This document shows, one piece after another, positions 1 to 5,360 of a stretch of DNA of 5,424 bases. The stretch is from a bacterium (GTDB lineage Bacteria; B130-G9), in NCBI GenBank assembly GCA_021160245.1, contig JAGHCW010000073.1, forward strand, positions 1 through 5,424. The letters run 5' to 3'. The first letter of the stretch is position 1, and every line of letters begins with the position of its first letter. The position numbers and the translations under genes were made by a program. The notes beneath the pieces are model-generated. The model ran no database searches and was not told the origin of the DNA. It saw only the letters and a program-made list of their open reading frames with translations.

Positions 1-260
1 ACATAATGTACTCTCCAGATTTGCTCAAGAATAACGAATGACAAGCAGGACAAATCGCCGCGAATGTAGTGGCGGGCAAAGCGGCGGCGTATTTGCTCGC
101 CCGCGTCACAAAGGCCGTTTCAGTCGCATCCAGTTTCCCCCTGAAATTGCGGAGCCACGTTGTCGAGAAAGACCATACTGCTGAGACGCGGTTCTTGTCA
201 AGGTATTTTTAGCCGATTTCGAGTGGGGCCGAGGAGAGAAGGGTGAGGCGGTTGCATGTT
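1..260. other. Intergenic region without a recognisable gene
   Basis: All three forward frames meet a stop within the first 41 bases (TAA at 4-6, TAA at 32-34, TGA at 39-41). I see no reading frame with a ribosome binding site and protein-like composition up to base 260. A minus-strand open frame crossing 198-494 has low-complexity, basic, proline-rich composition and runs through the palindromic repeat, so I treat it as spurious. The few residues before the TGA at 39-41 could be the tail of a gene entering from the left, but nothing supports that. The only structure I see here is the hairpin at 72-104. Confidence 0.6.
72..104. repeat. GC-rich inverted repeat (hairpin)
   Basis: GCGGGC at 72-77 is matched by its reverse complement GCCCGC at 99-104. 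Just inside, CAAA (77-80) can pair with TTTG (92-95), leaving unpaired bases on the right arm and a GC-rich loop. No T-run follows on the plus strand, so it does not look like a standard intrinsic terminator. It may be part of a dispersed palindromic element or the end of an upstream transcription unit. The pairing is read directly from the sequence; the role is unknown. Confidence 0.45.
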
Positions 261-320
261 ACGCGCGGGCTTGTCTTCGTCCATCGATATATCTGGGCAG
301 ACACAAGGCCCGCCCCTACG
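261..320. repeat. Imperfect palindromic intergenic repeat (REP/MITE-like)
   Basis: GCGGGCTTGTC at 265-275 faces an inverted, slightly longer copy at 300-313, which reads GCGGGCCTTGTGTC on the minus strand. The arms differ only by small insertions, and a 24-nt AT-rich spacer containing ATCGATATAT lies between them. The right arm is itself a hairpin (295-315): GGGC pairs with GCCC, and the stem continues inward with two G-T pairs on the minus strand. The minus-strand start CGTAGGGGCGGGCC resembles intergenic repeats I recall from many bacterial genomes, from memory only. The position in a gene-free region fits a non-autonomous palindromic repeat. No transposase is present in the window. Confidence 0.5.
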
Positions 321-367
321 TATGGTATGTACGCCCTTCAATTCGATCTGATTATTCGAAAAATGTG

Positions 368-401
368 TTGACTTGTATAGCCCGTGCAGTCCTGCTATCT
401 T
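368..401 (+). promoter_or_regulatory. Weak candidate promoter for the beta-helix gene
   Basis: TTGACT at 368-373 matches five of six bases of a -35 box. TGCTATCTT at 393-401 offers an extended -10 (TGn followed by TATCTT). The spacing between them is 22 nt, too long for an ideal sigma-70 pair, so either the extended -10 works without the -35 or neither is real. The location, about 70 to 105 nt before the start codon, suits the gene at 474. Sequence match only. Confidence 0.25.
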
Positions 402-460
402 TGTCCTCTGTGTTTGTGTCCGTAAATGAAATCTAGCGGTTATTGTGATTTCTGCGTAGC

Positions 461-466
461 GAGGAG
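461..466 (+). promoter_or_regulatory. Ribosome binding site deciding the start of the beta-helix gene
   Basis: GAGGAG lies 4 nt before the ATG at 471 and 7 nt before the adjacent ATG at 474. The in-frame ATG at 426 has no Shine-Dalgarno sequence and would add residues unlike a signal peptide in front of the basic n-region. The spacing favours 474, with 471 as the equally plausible neighbour. Confidence 0.7.
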
Positions 467-473
467 AGTTATG

Positions 474-2204
474 ATGAAGCAGCGTTCTATTCATTTTAGC
501 ATGTTAGTTCTCTTCAGTTTCTTTGCTGTTTTCAGTCTATCTGGCAGCATTCTTGGCAAGACATTATTCGTGAAGTCTGAGTATCGCACAGTCCAGGAGG
601 CCATAGATGATGCTGATTATGGTGACGTGGTCATGGTGGATCCGGGCACATACGACGAGGCTCTACATCTGAAGGAGGGCGTAACTCTTCTTGGAAATGG
701 GTCCAATTTGACGCGGCTTGATGCTCAGGCCGACGCAATCGGTATCGTTGCTGAGGCCGGCTCCAGAATAAGCGGCTTTGCGATAGATGAGGGCTTCGTC
801 GGAATCGAAGTTGTCGGTGATGGTGTCGAGATATCCGACAATTACATCTACACAAGATACATCGGTATTAGGTCGCTCGGAGTATCGCCCATGATTTCCG
901 GCAACGAAATCCATTCTGTGTACATTTGCATTATGACAAGGGACGGAGGGGCGCCGACCATTTCCCATAACGTCCTGACCGGAAGATACTGGGGCATTCT
1001 TGCCAACAGCACATCGCCGTACATCCACAATAACAAAATCGCCGATTTTGAGCAGGGCATATATACGGTCAATTCCAACGCCACAATCGTCAACAACTCG
1101 ATCATAAATAGCCTATTTGATGGCGTAGTCATCACGCAAGGCTCAGGCGCGTTCTTGATCAACAATGCCATCATAGGTCATTTTGAACGAGGCGTCAGCA
1201 TCTTCGATTCCTCGCCCATGCTCCTAAACAACATCATCACCGAGAACGCGACCGGGCTTTATTGCCACAACGCGACGCCTGTCCTCTCCCACAACTGCAT
1301 CGCCTCAAATCGCGACGCTGACTATGAAGGGGCAGAACCGGGCCCGGATGACATCGCGCAAAAGCCTCTCCTTCGAGGCGTGGGAATCGTCTCAGATATC
1401 TCCGGCTCGGATTTTGACAAGTTGATCTGCAATGAGGCGAATTGGGAGCCGGACTCGCTGGTCGGGCTGGACCTCATTCCGAATACCGAGAAGATGTACA
1501 TCATTTACGGCGGCCAGGACAGGGTTTACGACATACTCTCCAACACCAGAACCTCAATCACGGTCGAGGTGAATATCCCGCCGGGTGAGGATGACGCCAG
1601 CCACAAGACGCTCAGGTGGCGAGGTCGTAGAGACCAATATAAGCCTGGGGAGAGCGTGGACTACACAAAGTCGGGTGATACATTTTTTGTGGACGACCTA
1701 GTTCTGCAGGACACGGCGAGCGGCTGGGATGCTAATTCGCCCTGCATAAATGCGGGCAATCCAGATGCGATGTACAATGATGCCGATGGGAGCAGGAACA
1801 ATGTGGGCATATTCGGCGGCCCGTCCGCAGGCGTCCCAGGCCCTATCAAGGCCCCCATCGTCAAGCTCAGCAGTCTTGAGCAGATATACAAATACGACGA
1901 GACCGTCGATATTCGGGCCGACTTGAGTAATGAGCGGAGTGATGCCGTCGAGGCCGATTTATACATTGCTATATTGGTTGATGGTGTGCCCGGTTTCTTT
2001 TCGTACCCAAACTGGACGCCGGGGCTGAATCCAGTCCCGTATTCGCTTAGCGCGGGCTTCTCGGATGACGATATGCCAGTGCTTGAGATGGCCGCCGCAG
2101 CGATGCCTCTTGCGAGCTATCATGTTATGGCTGCATTCACCAAGAGAGGGTCGATGGAGTTCATCTCGCCGATAAACGAGCTGTGGTTTAAGGTCAGCGA
2201 ATAA
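474..2204 (+). CDS. Secreted right-handed parallel beta-helix protein with inserted module and C-terminal beta domain
   Basis: The protein has 576 residues. It starts with a signal peptide (K2, R4, hydrophobic core about 8-27; cleavage probably between 23 and 28), so it should leave the cytoplasm. Residues 40-62 (VQEAIDDADYGDVVMVDPGT region) are the cap typical of pectate-lyase-like/DUF1565 helices. From about 97 to 284 follow 21-23-residue coils of the PbH1 type, with asparagines stacking at 123, 144, 166, 187, 208, 231, 253 and 274. An unrelated segment of about 105 residues (301-406) interrupts the fold before the usual closing motif SPCINAGNPD (422-431) and GIFGG. Residues 459-576 look like a beta-sandwich adhesion or carrier domain (DLYIAILVDG, YPNWTP, PINELWFKV). 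No conserved catalytic acid cluster of a polysaccharide lyase is obvious, so activity is unknown; carbohydrate binding or a surface role is an inference. It ends in a double stop, TAATAG, and is convergent with the next gene. Confidence 0.88.
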   Translation: MKQRSIHFSMLVLFSFFAVFSLSGSILGKTLFVKSEYRTVQEAIDDADYGDVVMVDPGTYDEALHLKEGVTLLGNGSNLTRLDAQADAIGIVAEAGSRISGFAIDEGFVGIEVVGDGVEISDNYIYTRYIGIRSLGVSPMISGNEIHSVYICIMTRDGGAPTISHNVLTGRYWGILANSTSPYIHNNKIADFEQGIYTVNSNATIVNNSIINSLFDGVVITQGSGAFLINNAIIGHFERGVSIFDSSPMLLNNIITENATGLYCHNATPVLSHNCIASNRDADYEGAEPGPDDIAQKPLLRGVGIVSDISGSDFDKLICNEANWEPDSLVGLDLIPNTEKMYIIYGGQDRVYDILSNTRTSITVEVNIPPGEDDASHKTLRWRGRRDQYKPGESVDYTKSGDTFFVDDLVLQDTASGWDANSPCINAGNPDAMYNDADGSRNNVGIFGGPSAGVPGPIKAPIVKLSSLEQIYKYDETVDIRADLSNERSDAVEADLYIAILVDGVPGFFSYPNWTPGLNPVPYSLSAGFSDDDMPVLEMAAAAMPLASYHVMAAFTKRGSMEFISPINELWFKVSE

Positions 2205-2223
2205 TAGTGCGAACTTAATTGAA

Positions 2224-2250
2224 CTAGCGCGCCGCTAGCCGCCGGCTTTT
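2224..2250. terminator. Possible bidirectional terminator between convergent genes
   Basis: CTAGCG (2224-2229) and CGCTAG (2233-2238) form a perfect 6-bp stem around a CGC loop. An overlapping alternative, AGCC (2237-2240) with GGCT (2244-2247), runs into TTTT at 2247-2250 on the plus strand. The palindrome includes the TAG stop codon of the minus-strand glycosyltransferase (2235-2237). The stems are short and the T-runs poor, so termination strength is doubtful. Its placement in the 30-nt gap between two convergent stops is the main argument. Confidence 0.35.
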
Positions 2251-4412
2251 CTTATGATGACCTTGTCGATGATGACGGAACTCTGGGCTGAATGTCTGCC
2301 ATTCTCCGGCGCAAGAAGCTCTATAGAAAGCACGCCATCTGTCTTATGGCTCCGTCTCTGCGCCTCAAACTCATAGACCGTTGGCGTCTCGGAGTCTATT
2401 GCGCAGCTAAAAATAGGTCTCTCGTTCAGCGATATTTTGATTTTCGGTGGCTCTTGACTGCTCATGTCTGCCCTAGCAACGACGCTGAATGCCGCTCTCT
2501 TCGGGGGCAATTGGACCAAGCCTATCTGCTTGCTCGGGAAGCGTATCTCCCAGCCGCCGGGGACACGCCTACCGGCGAAGACCTCAGCATCGATGTTGTG
2601 GACCATGTCCTCCACCTCCAGCACGTCCACAAGGTCCGGCCCAACCTCTGTCGGCAGCCATGATCGATTGAGTCCTTTTGCTTCGAGCCGCTCCCATGCC
2701 TTGCGAGAGCTCTTGTACCATCCGGCCATTCGATAGAGAATCCTGAGCGTTATGTCCAGCTGCTCAGGCTCGCGGAAAATGGGTGCAAGAGTGCGCAGGA
2801 GCTTTCGCTTCTCCTTGAACGAAAACCGCGATATGCGCTTGGCGATAAATATGGTCTGGCCGTCATCGCACGAGAGCTTCGCGACAGGCTCATAGTGTTT
2901 GGCGAAGAAATCGGGAGGACGAGCAAGGAACTGGTCGATGCCCTCAACCTGCTTCCCCGATGGAATAAAAGGAGACATCTCCGCCTCGGGCGCCATGGAG
3001 GGAAACGAACCGCTCCGTCTGATGATGTAGTTGGCATCGATCAAATCGAAGAATAGGCTGCTGTTAGATAACGAGTTGAAGAGTATTCGTTCTCTTTGGT
3101 TCACAATCGACTCGAAACTGCAGTAGTACGCTTGCAGAGCCGGAAGTTTTGGCGCCACTGCCACAATGCACAGTTTCTTCTTAGAATCCCAGTCTGAGGC
3201 AATTGACCTCACAATCTTAGGAATCTGCCAATCGCTCCGACTCGGGATAAGCGGCGTAACACGGCTCTCGAAAAACGAGGCGCGGAATGTTGAGGCGATT
3301 ACGTCTTTTGGGAAGATGTTTTGTGCAGAGATCGTCAACCCAATGAAAAGAACAAGCGCAATCAGTATCGCTCTGACCCTTGATGGTCTAAGTGAAGCAA
3401 GACCGATAGCGCAGATAAGGGCAAGAGCCGGGTATGCGGGTAGAGTGAATCGAGACCACTTTGGTATGAGAAAGAGGAACACTCCGCAAGAGCCAACAAC
3501 CCATGAGAGACAGATGGCGATCGTGTGAGACTGTCGCTTCAAGTAAAGGAGCACCAATCCAACCATGACCGCCGCTGCAAGAGGCGGGGTCAGCCCGTCC
3601 CCGAAACGGAGGGGATAGAAGAAGAGATTGAATGGCACAAATGGGCTCTGGGGGGCGATTGTGCTGTAAATGTCTCGGTTGAATGCGTGGAGCGAGATGA
3701 TGTCTTTGATGTGACTTATGTACCAGGGACCCGCTATCACTGCCGCGACTCCGAGCGCGACTAGACCATTTGTAACTCTGCGCCTCAATCGCCTTCCATG
3801 AGAGCTGACTCCCGCGAGAGCAAGAAGCATCGGCAGCCAGAGAAACGTCGGGAACGTCCATTTTACAAGCATGCCCAAGCCAATTGAGGCCCCGAATGCG
3901 ATGGACCAGCCGAGGCTTCTAAAGCCCCCCGATTTCAGCAGAAGCAACATGCTAAGGGCAACCGAAAGTGTCAGCATCATGGCCAGATTATCGAAATGCG
4001 ACGCGGCAAATAGCGCCGGAAAGCAGCCAACGAGGAATGTGGCCAGAACGGCGGCAAGTGGATTGTCATCAGCGAGCATCCTGCCCAGACCATATACGAC
4101 CAGCAGAAGGAGAGAATAAAAGAGCGCAGAAAGCCCAAATGCGACCCTCCTTTCGGCGCCAGATATGGCAAATAAGAGCGAAAGAACCTCCCTGTGGGCG
4201 GGAGGGTAGGTGTCGAGGACCGGGTCGATGAGGTCTATCAGGCCGGCCCTGTATGAGTCGGTAGAGCTGAGATGCCGAACCGCGTCGAGTGTGTGTCTGA
4301 TGCAGTCTTGACCCAGGGGCGGCCGGTTATCGTACACTATCCAGAAGACACTGGCGAAAGTGTGGAGAAAGACCACCAGCAACATGAGCCAAAGGGCTCG
4401 CCGTTTAGTCAT
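2235..4412 (-). CDS. GT-C family membrane glycosyltransferase (ArnT/PMT-like) with C-terminal beta domain
   Basis: The protein has 725 residues. It is predicted to transfer a sugar from a polyprenyl-phosphate donor at the outer face of the inner membrane; acceptor and sugar are unknown. Hydrophobic spans are visible near 6-26, 91-111, 117-137, 143-160, 166-185, 187-201, 213-235, 275-291, 297-315, 324-340 and 347-363. The first extracytoplasmic loop has RPPLGQDCIRH, where D36 sits at the position of the family's catalytic loop acid; the usual following Glu is replaced by Cys. TYPPAH (68-73), HFDN (139-142) and GLGMLVKWTF (178-187) are further GT-C signatures of the ArnT/RgtA (PF13231-type) group. 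Residues 364-530 form the soluble tail common in this group (NYIIRRSG, DGQTIFIAKR). About 600-725 add a beta-rich domain (GGWEIRFPS, VIIDKVIIRK) resembling a carbohydrate-binding jelly roll. The start has AAGGA (4421-4417), 4 nt before ATG. It lies 34 nt after the lipoprotein gene, so the two are probably co-transcribed. The family is fairly sure; the substrate is not. Confidence 0.85.
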   Translation of the reverse strand: MTKRRALWLMLLVVFLHTFASVFWIVYDNRPPLGQDCIRHTLDAVRHLSSTDSYRAGLIDLIDPVLDTYPPAHREVLSLLFAISGAERRVAFGLSALFYSLLLLVVYGLGRMLADDNPLAAVLATFLVGCFPALFAASHFDNLAMMLTLSVALSMLLLLKSGGFRSLGWSIAFGASIGLGMLVKWTFPTFLWLPMLLALAGVSSHGRRLRRRVTNGLVALGVAAVIAGPWYISHIKDIISLHAFNRDIYSTIAPQSPFVPFNLFFYPLRFGDGLTPPLAAAVMVGLVLLYLKRQSHTIAICLSWVVGSCGVFLFLIPKWSRFTLPAYPALALICAIGLASLRPSRVRAILIALVLFIGLTISAQNIFPKDVIASTFRASFFESRVTPLIPSRSDWQIPKIVRSIASDWDSKKKLCIVAVAPKLPALQAYYCSFESIVNQRERILFNSLSNSSLFFDLIDANYIIRRSGSFPSMAPEAEMSPFIPSGKQVEGIDQFLARPPDFFAKHYEPVAKLSCDDGQTIFIAKRISRFSFKEKRKLLRTLAPIFREPEQLDITLRILYRMAGWYKSSRKAWERLEAKGLNRSWLPTEVGPDLVDVLEVEDMVHNIDAEVFAGRRVPGGWEIRFPSKQIGLVQLPPKRAAFSVVARADMSSQEPPKIKISLNERPIFSCAIDSETPTVYEFEAQRRSHKTDGVLSIELLAPENGRHSAQSSVIIDKVIIRKAGG

Positions 4413-4446
4413 CTATTCCTTATGGCCCCGGTTTGGCGGTTTGAAG

Positions 4447-4989
4447 CTAGTTTAGTATCCGGGCCAGATATCGCATCCTCACGGTGCAGCTTGATGGCCG
4501 AGACATATACTCGTTCTGGATTGCACCGCAAACGATGCCCTCAAAGCAGATTTCTTCTCCCTTTTCGGGAACCAGTTCAGCGTCCGCAAGCGGAAGCCAG
4601 AAGACGACATTCTCATCGTCAATTAGGCTCGGGTGGTCGTCCACCATATCAACAATAACCTGATAACCCTTGGCGAAAGGCCTTTGGGGAACACGCCAGG
4701 CTGCGCATGCCTTCCAACCCCATTGAAGTGGCAAGGTCTCCTCGCCAGCATGCCAGACTCGCCCACACCAGCGAACCTTCCCCTCAACTACTTTGTCCTC
4801 AAGATAAGCGTTGAACTTCGCCTCAGTCATGTGCTGTGCCTTGTACAGAATCTGATCGTACCTGCCAGGGCAAAGGGCCACAGAATCGAGCTGCGCGTCA
4901 ACTGTGGGCGGCGGACCTGAACAACCTCCAGCCAGAATGATCATCGCCAGTAAAACGGTTACGCGGAAATTAACAGCCATCCCAGTCAT
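4447..4989 (-). CDS. Small cysteine-rich lipoprotein, possibly OB-fold
   Basis: The protein has 180 residues. I place the start at 4989 because GGAGAG (5003-4998) lies 8 nt before that ATG; an ATG at 5010, seven codons earlier, has no such site. The N-terminus has R9, a hydrophobic core and the lipobox LAGGC with C23, followed by serine, which in Gram-negatives favours the outer membrane. A proline-rich linker (GPPP) follows. The mature part holds six further cysteines (40, 75, 95, 148, 154, 168), enough for three disulfides. The pattern VEGKVRWCGRV, then GYQVIVDM, NVVFWLPL and GEEICFEGIV reads like the strands of a small OB-fold lipoprotein (the tRNA_anti-like/PF12869 kind), but this is a guess from pattern. 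I do not recognise a named family. It sits directly upstream of the glycosyltransferase on the same strand and may share its promoter, suggesting an envelope task tied to glycan transfer. Confidence 0.8.
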   Translation of the reverse strand: MTGMAVNFRVTVLLAMIILAGGCSGPPPTVDAQLDSVALCPGRYDQILYKAQHMTEAKFNAYLEDKVVEGKVRWCGRVWHAGEETLPLQWGWKACAAWRVPQRPFAKGYQVIVDMVDDHPSLIDDENVVFWLPLADAELVPEKGEEICFEGIVCGAIQNEYMSRPSSCTVRMRYLARILN

Positions 4990-4997
4990 AGCGATTG

Positions 4998-5003
4998 CTC
5001 TCC
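4998..5003 (-). promoter_or_regulatory. Ribosome binding site deciding the lipoprotein start
   Basis: On the minus strand GGAGAG ends 8 nt before the ATG whose first base is 4989. The longer in-frame ATG at 5010 is preceded by AT-rich sequence without any purine-rich match, and the ATG at 4980 would be 17 nt away. This supports the 180-residue form, which also gives a normal-length lipoprotein signal of 22 residues before the cysteine. Confidence 0.7.
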
Positions 5004-5024
5004 ATCTCATTATCGATTAACAGA

Positions 5025-5037
5025 CGGTATCATACCG
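5025..5037. promoter_or_regulatory. 13-bp palindrome over the -10 box, possible operator
   Basis: CGGTAT-C-ATACCG is a perfect inverted repeat with 6-bp arms and a single central base. It covers the whole candidate -10 box of the minus-strand operon, where a dimeric repressor would block RNA polymerase. No regulator gene is in the window, so the operator role is inferred from symmetry and position only. Confidence 0.35.
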
Positions 5038-5058
5038 CCAGTCGCAACCTGAAAGCAA
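5029..5058 (-). promoter_or_regulatory. Candidate sigma-70 promoter of the lipoprotein-glycosyltransferase operon
   Basis: On the minus strand TATGAT (5034-5029) matches the -10 consensus at five of six bases. TTGCTT (5058-5053) gives a weak -35 at 18-nt spacing, matching only the TTG. Transcription would begin near 5020, giving a leader of about 30 nt before the lipoprotein ATG. The -10 lies inside the palindrome at 5025-5037. Confidence 0.4.
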
Positions 5059-5102
5059 ATCGCCTTCGACTTGGGGGTGTGACCCAGAATTGTAGGTAAC
5101 TT

Positions 5103-5140
5103 TGGTTCTGGCATCTGATGCGACATGAATGGTTCTGGCA
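5103..5140. repeat. 11-bp direct repeat flanking a small palindrome
   Basis: TGGTTCTGGCA occurs at 5103-5113 and again, identical, at 5130-5140, 27 nt apart start to start. Overlapping the first copy is the perfect palindrome GCATC-T-GATGC (5111-5121). The arrangement lies 45-80 nt beyond the candidate -35 of the minus-strand operon, so it could be an activator site. It could equally be the edge of the structured element that follows. Confidence 0.4.
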
Positions 5141-5164
5141 CGCAGGGCTGAGGCAATGTGCATC

Positions 5165-5246
5165 TTGCGCAATCCCTCATCGCCCGACTTCAGTCGAGGC
5201 GATGCAAAAGGCTACGATTATCGTAACCCACTGCTTCAGCTGTGGG
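5165..5246. repeat. Cluster of short palindromes and hairpins with shared TTCA loops
   Basis: In order: TTGCGCAA (5165-5172), a perfect 8-bp palindrome. Then a hairpin at 5178-5204, where CATCGCC pairs with GGCGATG (one bulged A at 5197) and CGAC with GTCG around a TTCA loop, 11 bp in all. Then TACGAT-T-ATCGTA (5213-5225). Then a hairpin at 5227-5246, where CCCAC pairs with GTGGG and GC with GC across one T-T mismatch, again with a TTCA loop. Two overlapping plus-strand open frames cross this area, but neither has a ribosome binding site or plausible composition. It could be a structured RNA, or palindromic ends of an IS200/IS605-type or REP-like element. Structure seen, function inferred. 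Confidence 0.5.
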
Positions 5247-5262
5247 GCTCGGAGGGCTGGAA

Positions 5263-5312
5263 ATGCTCCCTTGCATCTCTCTGGGATGGGGATTCCAGGG
5301 AGGAGGGAGCGT
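5263..5312. repeat. Long imperfect hairpin (about 20 bp of stem)
   Basis: Outer stem 5263-5270 with 5305-5312 (8 bp, core GCTCCC/GGGAGC). An asymmetric internal loop follows, five bases on the left (5271-5275) and A5304 on the right. The inner stem is 5276-5287 with 5292-5303 (12 bp including three G-T pairs), closed by a GGGG loop at 5288-5291. No T-run follows on either side, so it is not a typical intrinsic terminator. It lies directly after the hairpin cluster and is probably part of the same structured element. Confidence 0.5.
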
Positions 5313-5328
5313 GCGCCTCGTCAAGTCA

Positions 5329-5360
5329 CCCGACTCGAAGAGGCTGTCCAATAAGTCGGG
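5329..5360. repeat. 7-bp inverted repeat CCCGACT / AGTCGGG
   Basis: CCCGACT (5329-5335) has its perfect reverse complement AGTCGGG at 5354-5360, leaving an 18-nt loop. The same heptamer CCCGACT is found at 5183-5189 inside the first TTCA-loop hairpin, so the two sites share a word and could also pair in alternative ways. After it, 5361-5424 is T-rich on the plus strand and shows no gene. Confidence 0.4.

Noticed and set aside
426-473. Longer start of the beta-helix protein at ATG 426
   Set aside because: No Shine-Dalgarno sequence precedes it and it would place 16 extra residues before a complete signal peptide; GAGGAG at 461-466 supports 474 or 471.
198-494. Minus-strand open frame of 98 codons upstream of the beta-helix gene
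   Set aside because: It runs through the palindromic repeat and over the start of the real gene, has low-complexity Arg/Pro/His-rich composition and no convincing ribosome binding site.
474-2204. Assignment of the beta-helix protein to NosD or a specific pectate lyase
   Set aside because: Only the generic beta-helix repeats match; I see neither the NosD context genes nor a lyase catalytic site.
2292-2736. Plus-strand open frames inside the glycosyltransferase gene
   Set aside because: They are shadows opposite a gene with clear GT-C features, and their composition is Ser/Pro/Arg rich without motif support.
4990-5010. Longer start of the lipoprotein at 5010
   Set aside because: No ribosome binding site is found before it, while GGAGAG is well placed for the ATG at 4989.
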